Positions 37,329 to 46,857 of a DNA stretch of 53,908 bases are shown one piece after another; the stretch's first letter is position 1, and every line of letters starts with the position of its first letter. The notes under the pieces were generated by a model. That model did no database searches and was not told the origin of the DNA. It worked only from the letters and a program-made list of their open reading frames with translations. The stretch is from Muribaculaceae bacterium (GTDB lineage: Bacteria; Bacteroidota; Bacteroidia; Bacteroidales; Muribaculaceae). The translations under genes were made by a program, and so were the position numbers. The stretch is taken from the NCBI GenBank assembly GCA_003979155.1, contig RYWL01000003.1, positions 1 to 53,908 of the forward strand, written 5' to 3'.

Positions 37329-40202
37329 ATGAAGAAACGATTTACCCTTTTACTACTGTCCATCATGTTGGCGATGCCTTTTATAGCATACGCAAGCCAG
37401 CCTTCCGAAGCACAATCGCGTGCCGGAGGAGACAACAACGGCACATTTGCCTATGTGATCACATCGCCCGAACCCGGCGATGAAAAGTTCTATAATATCA
37501 GCATCCAATTTACAAACGCACATACAATAGCTTTCATACCCTCATTTTTCGACAGATCGAACTATGTGGAATTCAAACGAGACGGCGAGATATTCACGCC
37601 CGAATATGCTTATCCCGGGTTCGATGGAAACACACTGAACCTCGACTTAGGCGGCGAGACCGGCCTGGTCAACGAACGCTGGGAAGTGACACTCCTCCCG
37701 GGCTTGTTCAATCTCCTGGATGAAAACTCAACAGTGATAGCCGAAAATCCGAGAATCGACATCGTAGTCACCGAAGGCACTCCGCAGAGCGAGGTCGACT
37801 TCTCATTTGAGACAGAGCCGGCCGACCCCAACGGAAAACTTCTGCTCACCAGTCTCTCATCGGTATCATTTACCTTCACCGCGCTTACATCCGTATCGGT
37901 CGACGCCGACGCGGTAGTTGTCACAGCAGGCGAAACTACTGTCGACAAATCGTCGTATACAGTTGTATCGACCGGCAGCGACAACGTAGTCACAGTCAAT
38001 TTCAATCCGGCAATCAACTCCGACGAGGACATCACAGCGACAGTGACCTTCCCCGAAGAAGCGCTTACCGGCACTCAGGGCGACTCAAGCGACTCAAACA
38101 AGGCTCCGGTAGAAGCTTCTTATACGATTGTGCCGCCGGCGGTCTACGACCTCGACATCGATTTCTACACCCCCAAGCCCGATGCGGACTCCAACATTAG
38201 CGTCGGAGCAAGCTTCGGGACTATGATATTGATCTGCGACACGCCCGACATTAAAGCGGTGCTCGACGACAACAACGTTGTAACTCTTAAGGAAGTCGAC
38301 GGAGACTTCGAAAGCACGACATCCATCACCACATTATCGGGTATGGAAGCCGGCAAATCGACATTCATCGCATCGTTCCAGACTCCGGTATACAATGGCA
38401 AGTATACCATTACAATTCCCAAAGGCGTTATTGGCGATACTCGCTGGCGCGGCAACCACGAGGTAGGCCGCTCTAACGACGAAGTGGTGCTGACTTTCAA
38501 GATAAGCGACGGCCAGGAAAAGACTCCCCACATCGACCTTTCCACCGCCTATACAGACCCCGAGATAATTACTGTGAAAGGCGTTCCATCCGACAATAAT
38601 ATCTACTGGTATGCAAATATCATCGAAGCTTCGCAATATCCGGGCGATGACGAAATTCTCGAAGCGGTGATCAACTTCTTCAAGACCGGCGCCGAGCTCT
38701 TCAACCAAGACTGGATTACCATTTATCAGATGACAGCCAAGAAAGGCACCGTCACATGGGGCTTCGACGACCTCTACCCTGCTTCCGACTACATTGTCTA
38801 CGCACTGGGGCTCGACGAAAACGGCAAGCTATATATTCCGGTGACAAAAATCGACGTACGCACCGCCGACCCAATTATTTCCGACAACACATTCTCTGTA
38901 GAACTTGTGTCGGTTGACGACGGCACCGAGCCCGAGACAAAAAAGGTGACTGTAAAAGTAAAGCCCACCAACGACGATGCCTATACGGCTGTTGTTGTCG
39001 ATAAATACATTACCGACCGCTACGACCTCACAGACCCCGTTGCCGAGAAAGAATATATGCGCAATGAGCTGCGTCAGCTTGTAGAAGCAGAGCGCATCTA
39101 CACCGGCGAGCAGACTATTGTCTTCGACAACATCAAGATTGATGCCTTTATGCAGGTAGCTGTCTACGGTATCGAGGGCCGCTACGAGACCACATCGCCC
39201 GAAATCACCGACTTCAGCACTGTCGACGAGAATTTCGAGGCAATGTTCATCGAAGCATATGACCCCACTATCAGCGGAGTTTCGGCATCTGTTTACTCCT
39301 TCGACATGGCTCGTCCTTACATATTCGGTGTAATAAGCGCTGACAGAGCTACCGAGTTGGGCGGCATCGAAAAAGTACATGAAAACTACAATATTCCCAG
39401 CTGGGAGGCAGCCACTATGGGATACTACGACTGGAAAGTCTTTGCCCGAAGAGACCTCAACTTCAAGCCGCTCGACGGCCCTCTCTCGGAAATTGCCGGC
39501 ATTTCGTCGCTCAAATGGGATACCGAATACTATCTCTACGGATATCTCATGGACGACGGCGGCTACCGCACTTCTCCCGTCTACTACACCTCATTCACCA
39601 CGGCTCCGCGCAATACATTCGACCTCGGATTTGAGCTGAGACTGGACAAAATCAGCTCGAACGCGCCTTACTCTTCGACCACATACACGGCTGAAATGAC
39701 CATCATACCTACCAACGCATCGGAGAACTATGCTCTTTATTACGGAGAAACATACGACTTCGAAAAATATCTGGAAGAGGACCGTCTGCAAGACTGGATA
39801 TATGATGTGTTCATGCAGCGCAGAGTGAAGAAGACCTACAGCGGCGAACTCAACTTTGGCTATGGCGGCGTTTACGCCGACAAGAAATACATACTCATTG
39901 TTACCGGTTTTGACGAAGCTCCTACAACCGAACCCGTATGGATGCTCTTCGACAAGGACGGTGTTATTGAAAACACCTCGTCGGGTGTCGGCTTTACTGC
40001 CGGCAGTGAACTAAGGGTATATTCGGCCGGACGCGCTATCTATATCGACGGCGACTTCAACGAAGCTGTTGCATATACCGCCGACGGTGTCGCCTCCGGC
40101 ACTTTCTCCGGAAACAGATGCAACGTGAACAATGCCGGATGCTACATAGTACGTGTATGCACCGACTCCGGCACAGTGACACGTAAAGTTGTTGTCCGCT
40201 AA
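37329..40202 (+). CDS. Secreted multi-module protein with a sorting-type C-terminal tail
   Basis: A protein of 957 residues. Signal peptide MKKRFTLLLLSIMLAMPFIAYA, then two or three Ig-like beta modules (about 35-390). Four successive modules of 115-125 residues follow, beginning near 400, 518, 637 and 761. Each has a beta strand, a polar helix and a strand ending in a Tyr-rich segment (for example PTNDDAYTAVVVD and PTNASENYALYYG). The last about 70 residues (SELRVYSAGRAIYID, ending RKVVVR) resemble a type IX sorting domain. I recognise no enzyme motif. Surface adhesion or binding is a guess. Confidence 0.75.
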   Translation: MKKRFTLLLLSIMLAMPFIAYASQPSEAQSRAGGDNNGTFAYVITSPEPGDEKFYNISIQFTNAHTIAFIPSFFDRSNYVEFKRDGEIFTPEYAYPGFDGNTLNLDLGGETGLVNERWEVTLLPGLFNLLDENSTVIAENPRIDIVVTEGTPQSEVDFSFETEPADPNGKLLLTSLSSVSFTFTALTSVSVDADAVVVTAGETTVDKSSYTVVSTGSDNVVTVNFNPAINSDEDITATVTFPEEALTGTQGDSSDSNKAPVEASYTIVPPAVYDLDIDFYTPKPDADSNISVGASFGTMILICDTPDIKAVLDDNNVVTLKEVDGDFESTTSITTLSGMEAGKSTFIASFQTPVYNGKYTITIPKGVIGDTRWRGNHEVGRSNDEVVLTFKISDGQEKTPHIDLSTAYTDPEIITVKGVPSDNNIYWYANIIEASQYPGDDEILEAVINFFKTGAELFNQDWITIYQMTAKKGTVTWGFDDLYPASDYIVYALGLDENGKLYIPVTKIDVRTADPIISDNTFSVELVSVDDGTEPETKKVTVKVKPTNDDAYTAVVVDKYITDRYDLTDPVAEKEYMRNELRQLVEAERIYTGEQTIVFDNIKIDAFMQVAVYGIEGRYETTSPEITDFSTVDENFEAMFIEAYDPTISGVSASVYSFDMARPYIFGVISADRATELGGIEKVHENYNIPSWEAATMGYYDWKVFARRDLNFKPLDGPLSEIAGISSLKWDTEYYLYGYLMDDGGYRTSPVYYTSFTTAPRNTFDLGFELRLDKISSNAPYSSTTYTAEMTIIPTNASENYALYYGETYDFEKYLEEDRLQDWIYDVFMQRRVKKTYSGELNFGYGGVYADKKYILIVTGFDEAPTTEPVWMLFDKDGVIENTSSGVGFTAGSELRVYSAGRAIYIDGDFNEAVAYTADGVASGTFSGNRCNVNNAGCYIVRVCTDSGTVTRKVVVR

Positions 40203-40220
40203 GCATAATATCTGAATTAC

Positions 40221-40246
40221 AGCGGGAGATCGTCCGGTCTCCCGCT
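40221..40246 (+). terminator. Intercistronic hairpin, weak terminator or processing site
   Basis: A perfect 9-bp stem AGCGGGAGA / TCTCCCGCT with loop TCGTCCGG, without a proper T-tract. It lies between the 957- and 689-residue protein genes and may lower expression of the second rather than stop transcription. Confidence 0.55.
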
Positions 40247-40281
40247 TGTCTCAGAAGACACATTATAATAATATTATAACA

Positions 40282-42351
40282 ATGAAAAAAATAACGATAC
40301 AGGCAATCTCCGCGGTGGCAATCGCCCTTGCTGCCGCTCTCCCGGCCAATGCGTCGCCGTTCTCGCCAATCCTTACTAGAACTTCGCCGCCCGACAGCCC
40401 GCTGCACACAAAAATCGCAGCCTCGGCCAACACATGCCTGTCGGTGGCAAAAGCCGCTTCGTATCGCATTACCGTAAGCATAACTCTCGACCAAGGAAGA
40501 GAGCAGGAAGTACAGAATGTTCTTGCAATTTCTACCGATTCTCAAAACAAAAAATTGTACCAGGCCACTCAGGTCGGTTCACTATATCAGCTCAATGCCG
40601 ACCCCGGCGTATACGACGTTGTGGCATTCATAAAATCTGACGACGGAGATACACAGATATTGCTCTTTGAAGAAGATGTCGACCTGTCGTCGAACCAGCG
40701 CATAATGTTCAACCAACGCAATGCAAAGATAGTAACGCGAGTAGAACGGAAATCGCCGGCCGGTGGAGAACTCACACTTCCCTCGACCAACGACCCGGGC
40801 GACTGCTCGATTGCCGACCATGTGCTTATGTTCAGACACAACGATTTCGGCACAATCGTAATGGACGAAACCGTGGCGTTCCGGAAAAATTGCTCGACAA
40901 TTGCAACAAATCTTGTTCCTAAACGATTTACCCTTACTCGAATGGATGCCTTCGCATGGGAACAAGGCCCGGTGTTCATGGTTATTCCCATTGATTTGGA
41001 GAAAGAATTCAACGGTCCGACAGACGGCGGATGGCAATCGGTTTCGGCCGACTTCGCCCAGACCCCGTTGAGCAAGGCCTGGCTGCCAACTCAGCCTTCG
41101 CCCACTTACTCTATGACGGGCTATCTCATCTCGGCCGACAACAAATGCTGCGCTTATGTGAACATGGGCAACTACAAGCACGAATTTCCCACCGACCGAT
41201 GCTACTACTGGAGTCCGGAGGGTTACGACAAAACTTATGAATATTATCCCGTACTCCGCGACGGGCTCATTGTCATACAAGAAGCGTCGGTGTCGTCGAT
41301 GCCCTATCGGCTCACTCCCGACGGGCTCGTGCCGAGCGGGCTCAATCTTATCTGCTCGGCAGGCATTATGCTCGACGACAGGACCTTCCCCGACGAAGGG
41401 CATCCTGAATTCAGCTCTCCCCTGCCCGACGATGCCCGCCTGGCCAATGCAGTTCCGGCTCTTGTATGCATTCCGGGCTCGAACGATGCCAATATCTGGA
41501 ATAACGGCTTCCAGTATGGCTACACCGGCCGCTATGGCGAAGAGCTCGGCATAAACGCATGCGTGTTCTCCGACGAACCGTCGCCTGAGGAACTCGACCG
41601 CTGCGGAGGCTACCGCCGCTCCCTCTCGGTGACTTGCGACGACCGCGAAATCTGCTCCGACCCCGCAGATTTTTCCAAATGGCTCGACTGGGGCTCCGGC
41701 GACTCTTATGAGATGCAGATAGAGATGTCGAACGTGCTTATCGACAACAGCATCGAGGGTGTCAACAAAGCATCTCTGTCGTACAAAGCATCCGACAAAT
41801 ACATTCCCACTGTGACGGCTCTGCAGTTGCGCGACAAGGGCAAGCCCACAGACCGATTCGCAAGCAACACCGATGCTTCGCTCGTCTTTACCGCAGCGAC
41901 ATTGTCCTACGTCCGCATGTTGGCATTCGACTTCAAGGCTCCGTCGGCAGTAAGAGCGGAGTACGCCCCTCACGGAAGCAACGAGTTCGAGGATCTTGAG
42001 GTAAGCGAAGTTCCCGAGAATTTCTACATGCCCGGCTACGGAAATTATTACATAGCGCCACTCGATATAATTGACCACGAAAGCGACAGCAAATGGTACG
42101 ACCTGCGGATAAGCGTCGAAGGCGACGGTGGTGCGGTTCAGACTCAGCTTATCTCACCGGCCTTCAGACTTGAGGCTCTGAGTTCGTCTGTCGGCACAAC
42201 CATAGCCGGAAGCGACACACGATGCGATGTCTACTCAACCGACGGCCGTACGATTGCACTCGGAGCCGAAAGCATAGGCTCACTCAATCTCGAGCCCGGC
42301 ATTTACATTGTAAAAGAAGGCGGCTCGGCACGCAAAGTCCGCATTGACTAG
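40282..42351 (+). CDS. Secreted protein of unknown function with a sorting-type C-terminal tail
   Basis: A protein of 689 residues. Start MKKITIQAISAVAIALAAALPANA gives a clear signal peptide; an ATG 36 bp upstream would bury it. A predicted beta-rich N-terminal domain (about 45-150, ITVSITLDQGREQ) is followed by a long region with unusually many Cys for a Bacteroidota surface protein (about 12, several in the 270-460 stretch). The end (CDVYSTDGRTIALGA, then LEPGIYIVKEGGSARKV) matches the type IX sorting pattern. It follows the 957-residue gene by 79 bp and is probably co-expressed. I do not recognise its central domain. Confidence 0.72.
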   Translation: MKKITIQAISAVAIALAAALPANASPFSPILTRTSPPDSPLHTKIAASANTCLSVAKAASYRITVSITLDQGREQEVQNVLAISTDSQNKKLYQATQVGSLYQLNADPGVYDVVAFIKSDDGDTQILLFEEDVDLSSNQRIMFNQRNAKIVTRVERKSPAGGELTLPSTNDPGDCSIADHVLMFRHNDFGTIVMDETVAFRKNCSTIATNLVPKRFTLTRMDAFAWEQGPVFMVIPIDLEKEFNGPTDGGWQSVSADFAQTPLSKAWLPTQPSPTYSMTGYLISADNKCCAYVNMGNYKHEFPTDRCYYWSPEGYDKTYEYYPVLRDGLIVIQEASVSSMPYRLTPDGLVPSGLNLICSAGIMLDDRTFPDEGHPEFSSPLPDDARLANAVPALVCIPGSNDANIWNNGFQYGYTGRYGEELGINACVFSDEPSPEELDRCGGYRRSLSVTCDDREICSDPADFSKWLDWGSGDSYEMQIEMSNVLIDNSIEGVNKASLSYKASDKYIPTVTALQLRDKGKPTDRFASNTDASLVFTAATLSYVRMLAFDFKAPSAVRAEYAPHGSNEFEDLEVSEVPENFYMPGYGNYYIAPLDIIDHESDSKWYDLRISVEGDGGAVQTQLISPAFRLEALSSSVGTTIAGSDTRCDVYSTDGRTIALGAESIGSLNLEPGIYIVKEGGSARKVRID

Positions 42352-42501
42352 CAGAGACGCCAAAGTCAAAATCAATCGAGAAGGAGGTAAACTCTAATCA
42401 CCAAAGATTTAGCTTGCTTACCAGACAGCTACTATCAATCAGCTTTGTTGAGTCAGCAAAATGCTCAGAAAGCATAATTAAGTACGCAATACGCGAAAAA
42501 G

Positions 42502-42547
42502 AGCATAAAAAGAGCGACTGTGCAGACACAGTCGCTCTTTTTATGCT
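42502..42547 (+). terminator. Bidirectional terminator between the 689-residue gene and asnS
   Basis: A 21-bp perfect stem (arms 42502-42522 and 42527-42547) with loop CAGA. The core AAAAAGAGCGACTGTG is complemented by CACAGTCGCTCTTTTT, so either strand ends in a T-run. It serves the convergent plus-strand gene and asnS (stop at 42557). Confidence 0.93.
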
Positions 42548-42556
42548 TTGAAGTTT

Positions 42557-43945
42557 TTAGAACTCTGCGTTGTTTGGAGTGCGCGGGAAGGGGATGACGT
42601 CGCGGATGTTGGTCATGCCCGTAACAAAAAGCACGAGGCGCTCAAAACCAAGGCCGAAGCCGCTGTGAGGCACTGTGCCGAAACGACGTGTATCGAGATA
42701 CCACCACATGTCTTTCATGGGTATGTTCAGCTCCTCGATGCGGGCAAGCAGCTTGTCATAGTCGGCTTCACGCTCCGAACCGCCAATGATTTCGCCGATC
42801 ATGGGGAAAAGCACGTCCATGGCACGGACAGTGCGGCCATCGTCGTTCTGCTTCATGTAGAAAGCCTTGATTTCCTTGGGATAGTCGGTAAGAATTACCG
42901 GACGCTTGAAGTGCTCTTCTACAAGGAAGCGCTCATGCTCGCTCTGAAGGTCGACACCCCACTCTACCGGGAACTCAAATTTCTTGCCGGAGGCCTTAAG
43001 AATCTCTATACCCTCGGTATATGGCAGACGTACGAAGTCGTTGTGGAGAACAAATTCGAGACGCTCCACAAGCTTGGCATCGAAGTGCTCCATGAGGAAG
43101 TTGATGTCATCGCGGCAGTTGTCGAGGGCATAGCCGATGCAATACTTCACAAACTCCTCGGCGAGGTCCATATTGTCGGTGATGTCGTAGAATGCCATTT
43201 CAGGCTCTATCATCCAGAACTCGGCAAGGTGACGGGGCGTATTGGAGTTTTCGGCACGGAATGTGGGGCCGAAGGTGTAAATCGCACCGAGGGCTGTTGC
43301 GCCGAGCTCGCCTTCGAGCTGACCCGACACAGTGAGTGCGGTAGGCTTGCCGAAGAAGTCTTTGCTGTAGTCGATGCTGCCGTCGTCGGTCTTGGGGAGC
43401 TTGTCGAGAGGAAGTGTAGTCACCTGAAACATTGCGCCTGCACCCTCGCAGTCGCTCCCGGTAATCAGAGGTGTATGGAGATAGAAAAATCCTTTCTCCT
43501 GAAAGAACTTGTGAATTGCAAAGGCAAGTGCCGAACGGATACGGAGGATGGCACCGAATGTGGCTGTGCGCGGACGCAGGTGCGCTTTCTCGCGGAGGAA
43601 TTCGAGTGTATGTCCTTTTTTCTGGAGGGGGTATTCGTTGGGGTCGGCGGTGCCGTAGATTTCGAGGCTGTCGGCCTGCACTTCACATGTCTGGCCTTTG
43701 CCCATCGACTCTACAAGCTTGCCGATAACACATATCGACGAACCAGTGGTAACTGGTTTGAGCTGCTCGTCGCTGAACTTTGTCAGGTCGAACACCACCT
43801 GCAGGTTGCGCACAGTGGAGCCGTCGTTGAGGGCCACGAACTGCACGTTTTTATTGCCGCGGCGCGTGCGCACCCAGCCTTTGACGCATACTTCGCTACC
43901 AATATGCTCTGGAGCGAAGATGTCGACTATTTTCGTACGTTTCAT
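42557..43945 (-). CDS. asnS: Asparaginyl-tRNA synthetase
   Basis: Class IIb synthetase of 462 residues. The N-terminal OB-fold anticodon-binding domain ([19 protein letters not shown]) is followed by the catalytic domain with motif 2 ([11 protein letters not shown]) and motif 3 ([10 protein letters not shown]). The conserved residues fit AsnRS rather than AspRS. Charges tRNA-Asn with asparagine in the cytoplasm. Single gene with its own promoter and terminator. Confidence 0.96.
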   Translation of the reverse strand: MKRTKIVDIFAPEHIGSEVCVKGWVRTRRGNKNVQFVALNDGSTVRNLQVVFDLTKFSDEQLKPVTTGSSICVIGKLVESMGKGQTCEVQADSLEIYGTADPNEYPLQKKGHTLEFLREKAHLRPRTATFGAILRIRSALAFAIHKFFQEKGFFYLHTPLITGSDCEGAGAMFQVTTLPLDKLPKTDDGSIDYSKDFFGKPTALTVSGQLEGELGATALGAIYTFGPTFRAENSNTPRHLAEFWMIEPEMAFYDITDNMDLAEEFVKYCIGYALDNCRDDINFLMEHFDAKLVERLEFVLHNDFVRLPYTEGIEILKASGKKFEFPVEWGVDLQSEHERFLVEEHFKRPVILTDYPKEIKAFYMKQNDDGRTVRAMDVLFPMIGEIIGGSEREADYDKLLARIEELNIPMKDMWWYLDTRRFGTVPHSGFGLGFERLVLFVTGMTNIRDVIPFPRTPNNAEF

Positions 43946-43976
43946 ATCTTTTATTCCGATTCTTTGTTCTAAACCG

Positions 43977-44007
43977 CAAATTTACAAGTTTTCAGCGAAT
44001 TTACAGC
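43977..44007 (-). promoter_or_regulatory. Promoter of asnS
   Basis: Minus strand perfect TAAATTTG (43977-43984), with CTG (44005-44007) in place of TTG 20 nt upstream. Leader about 25 nt. Confidence 0.6.
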
Positions 44008-44025
44008 CTTTTACCACCCTATTTT

Positions 44026-44457
44026 TCAGAACAAGGGGAATTTTGACTGGGTGTAGAGGAATTTGCGGTTGAATTCCTCGTCACTCATCAGCAGCATAAG
44101 TATGCCTTGAACAAATGTCACCACTTGCCACAGACCACAGGTGACGAGGCTTATGATGATGCAGAGTATACCGGCAATGTTTTTGCCTATGTAGAAATAC
44201 TGCACGCCGATGCCGCCGAGGAAAAGAGCGAGAATACCGGCCACGATTTTCGATTTTACAGGAGGGGGAGGCACTGAGCCTACGGGCGACTGCCCCATCA
44301 AGTCGACAAGCTCGGGAACTGTGCCGGCCGGAGACCAGTCGGCCATGCCCTGGCACCATACGTTCGAGTCGAGGCTGAGACCGTATTTTAGAAGTTCGTA
44401 TTTATCCATCGGCCCGGTCTGCTGGCCGTTGTAGACGATATACCATTTCTTTTCCAT
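44026..44457 (-). CDS. GYF_2 and TM2 domain membrane protein
   Basis: A protein of 143 residues. The N-terminal GYF_2-type domain (WYIVYNGQQTGPM, then VWCQGMADWSPAG, about 1-55) often mediates protein contacts. A short Pro-rich linker (PPPPVKSK) leads to a TM2 domain with two helices and the typical GGIGVQYFYIGK turn (about 70-125). The function is unknown; TM2 proteins are small membrane proteins of varied context. It follows the GNAT-like gene by 24 bp and may belong to that operon. Confidence 0.85.
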   Translation of the reverse strand: MEKKWYIVYNGQQTGPMDKYELLKYGLSLDSNVWCQGMADWSPAGTVPELVDLMGQSPVGSVPPPPVKSKIVAGILALFLGGIGVQYFYIGKNIAGILCIIISLVTCGLWQVVTFVQGILMLLMSDEEFNRKFLYTQSKFPLF

Positions 44458-44481
44458 AACATATTGATTTTTAGTATTTGG

Positions 44482-45417
44482 TCATAATTGAATACTGTAG
44501 GCGTTATAAGCCACGGCGCGGCCACCGAAGCCGCATTTCTGCCTTATAAGTCCTTCATTGAGCACGAGGCCGCCGTCTTCGTTCGAAGTACCGAAGTCGA
44601 AGTATCGCCGCAATGCGTAGACGTCGAGTACATGCCTGTAGAGCAGCGGCAAAGCCCTCGAGCGGCGCCCTTCGTCGGTGGAGGCGCAGTACTGGCTGTG
44701 AACGGCCGTGCCGCAGTCGTAGACAACAACCCCGGCAATCATGCGACCCTCGAGAGTGGCTGCATAAAGCTTTATATTTTCGGGGAAACGCTCACGGAGC
44801 ATAAGTACCTCGTCGAGCGTGTGAACCGGATGCGCATTATAGCGCTCCTGCAGCCGACCAGAGAGAATAGTCCAGAAAGCTGCCCAGTCGGCCGATTCAC
44901 CGACCTCGACTCCCGACGCGGCGGCCTTGCGCACCGACTGCCGCGAAGCCATGTCAAAACCGCGAGGACAGCTGTTGTCGACAACGCTCGACACCTGCAC
45001 CGCCTTGAGCGAGCCTCCGGCACGGTAAAGAGCATAGATATCTTCTTCGGCCGGGTAGCGGTGATAGATATGTGGCGAAGGCCTGTAATAAAGGCTTCGC
45101 CAGCCGCGGCTGCGGTAATACTCTGCCATCGAGGCCCACACCTCCATCATGGCTGCCATATCGGCACGCTGCGTCATAAGCCAGCCTCCGAAAGTGAGCC
45201 CCCGGTGCGACGACACCTCATCGCCGCTCACATGCGCCGGCAGGACGGCTATTATACGTCGCCTCGCATCGGAGGCGAGCAGCGAACAGTCGCAAAAACG
45301 CTGAGCATGATAGTCCATATAGTCACGCCGATGCTGGAAGAGACCATTGCGCGATTCTGCAACAGCTTCGTCCCACAACATCTTGTACTGCGGAGCATAT
45401 GGAATAATTTCTATCAT
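44482..45417 (-). CDS. GNAT/FemAB-like acyltransferase
   Basis: A protein of 311 residues. The fold resembles tandem GNAT domains of the FemAB/Acetyltransf_6 type, with a C-terminal half containing YAATLEGRMIAGVVVYDCG and the end FGGRAVAYN. A conserved aromatic and Arg-rich middle (WRSLYYRPSPHIYHR) may be a substrate site. Substrates of this group include peptidoglycan precursors and surface glycans; none can be assigned here. The start MIEIIPYAP overlaps the stop of the TolC-like gene by 4 bp (ATGA), which is unusual company and suggests joint function. Confidence 0.75.
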   Translation of the reverse strand: MIEIIPYAPQYKMLWDEAVAESRNGLFQHRRDYMDYHAQRFCDCSLLASDARRRIIAVLPAHVSGDEVSSHRGLTFGGWLMTQRADMAAMMEVWASMAEYYRSRGWRSLYYRPSPHIYHRYPAEEDIYALYRAGGSLKAVQVSSVVDNSCPRGFDMASRQSVRKAAASGVEVGESADWAAFWTILSGRLQERYNAHPVHTLDEVLMLRERFPENIKLYAATLEGRMIAGVVVYDCGTAVHSQYCASTDEGRRSRALPLLYRHVLDVYALRRYFDFGTSNEDGGLVLNEGLIRQKCGFGGRAVAYNAYSIQL

Positions 45418-46628
45418 TGACCTAAGATGTCGTAGCGCGCCAGCGAGGCTATGCCGGCGGCAAGCTCGCCACAAAGCTGTATGTATGCGGTTTTCGACTG
45501 ATAATATTCGCGATACGAATTGAGATATTCGTAGAGATTGATTCGTCGTGCGTCGAGAGCCTTTTTAAGCAAAGCCGGATAATCGTCGGACGAAAAAGTA
45601 GAGCGCGCGTCATCGACACGCCGGTTAAGCGTGCGGCATCTTGCATAGTCGCTCATCAGCCGGGCATTGACACGCATGGCATAGTCGTCAGCCTCGAAAA
45701 CGGCTGCATCGAGCTCGGCTTTGGCTGCCCGCACGGCTTTGCCGCGGTTCCATGTTGGAAACGAGATACCCACCGAAAATCCGTTGAAATGCACGTTCTC
45801 TTCAAAATCGTGCGTGTAGGCAAGTTTAAACGAGGGCAAGGCGCTCCGGCGTGCCACTTTCACCTCGGCGGAGGCCACACCGGCCAGACTTGAGGCGGCG
45901 GCGATTGTCGGGTCGTTGGCAAGAAGGAGTTCGTGGTAATATTCATATGGCTGCAACACCATATTGTCGGTAACATCGGGCAACACTATGGCCGACGGGT
46001 CGGCCCCGTAAGCCCTGAGCGAGGCCTCGACATCTTCGAGCGAGGCCTCGGCTTCGGCTACAAGATTGGAAATTTCAAAAATCTGAAGTTTGATTTTCGA
46101 CACATCGAGAATCGTAGCCTCTCCGCGGTCGTATGCACCCGAGTAGGCTTCGGCAAGGCGATGTGCGGCAAATTCGGCCTCCTGCATGGTCGACAGATGA
46201 CTTCGCGCCACCGACAGCTTCACAAGGAGCTGCTTCACTTCATAGGCACGCTCAAGCAGAGCCGCACGATAGAGCCGATTGTAAGCCTCTGCCTGATAGC
46301 CGGCCGAAGCACGCCGCGCGCCATATACACCGGGCCAGTCGAAAGCCTGTCCAACAGACACACCCCATTTGTCGGGACCGCCGGCAGCGTTGAATTTATA
46401 TCCGAAATCCATTTCAGGGCCCTGAAGCACATTGGCTGCACGTGCCTGCTGCAACTCGGCGTCGTATCGGGCACGGACAGCCGCCACGTCGGGGGCCGCT
46501 TCGGCAATTGACAGTGCCACCGAATCGGCACTTGCTATACCGGCGACATTGCCGGCAGATACTGTATTGTTAATATTAAATATGTATAACACGGTGCATG
46601 CCACCGCTGCAAGTCGTACAAAATTCAT
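45414..46628 (-). CDS. TolC/CzcC-like outer membrane protein without an adjacent pump
   Basis: A protein of 404 residues with a signal peptide in MNFVRLAAVACTVLYIFNI and two efflux-channel repeats. The second begins near VARRSALPSFKLAY and contains SVGISFPTWNRGKA, the CzcC-like pattern. The start at MNFVR was chosen because upstream residues are non-conserved and precede the -7 element at 46664-46671. No inner-membrane pump or adaptor gene accompanies it; its neighbours are the GNAT-like and GYF/TM2 genes. Confidence 0.85.
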   Translation of the reverse strand: MNFVRLAAVACTVLYIFNINNTVSAGNVAGIASADSVALSIAEAAPDVAAVRARYDAELQQARAANVLQGPEMDFGYKFNAAGGPDKWGVSVGQAFDWPGVYGARRASAGYQAEAYNRLYRAALLERAYEVKQLLVKLSVARSHLSTMQEAEFAAHRLAEAYSGAYDRGEATILDVSKIKLQIFEISNLVAEAEASLEDVEASLRAYGADPSAIVLPDVTDNMVLQPYEYYHELLLANDPTIAAASSLAGVASAEVKVARRSALPSFKLAYTHDFEENVHFNGFSVGISFPTWNRGKAVRAAKAELDAAVFEADDYAMRVNARLMSDYARCRTLNRRVDDARSTFSSDDYPALLKKALDARRINLYEYLNSYREYYQSKTAYIQLCGELAAGIASLARYDILGQ

Positions 46629-46663
46629 ATTATCCTTAATCGCTACGTTGCTTGTAATAACGG

Positions 46664-46671
46664 CAAAATTA
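46664..46671 (-). promoter_or_regulatory. -7 element for the TolC-like gene
   Basis: Minus strand TAATTTTG, matching TAnnTTTG, about 36 nt before the ATG. No TTG is found at the expected -33 position, so it may be weak or need an activator. Confidence 0.45.
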
Positions 46672-46786
46672 AGTAAAATCTTCCGATTGGCAGAGCATCG
46701 CCATGTTTTTTTTGAAAAATATGCAAACGTATTGCAAAAGTAAATAAATAGATAAGATAATATAAAAAGCGAGCGTCCGTTCACGT

Positions 46787-46794
46787 TAATTTTG
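46787..46794 (+). promoter_or_regulatory. -7 element for the GH5 glucanase gene
   Basis: TAATTTTG matches TAnnTTTG; the -33 region lacks TTG. A start near 46801 leaves the ATG at 46858 as the first usable initiator and excludes an in-frame ATG at 46792. Confidence 0.5.
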
Positions 46795-46857
46795 CACAGA
46801 TTATCAACACTGTGGCCGTCGGACCTTCGGCAACCCTCTCGGCCACACAAAAACTTA

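Noticed and set aside
40582-42078. 498-codon minus-strand ORF opposite the 689-residue protein gene
   Set aside because: The plus-strand gene has a signal peptide and sorting tail; the antisense frame has neither and looks compositional.
42548-43972. 474-codon plus-strand ORF opposite asnS
   Set aside because: Shadow of asnS and also overlaps the terminator.
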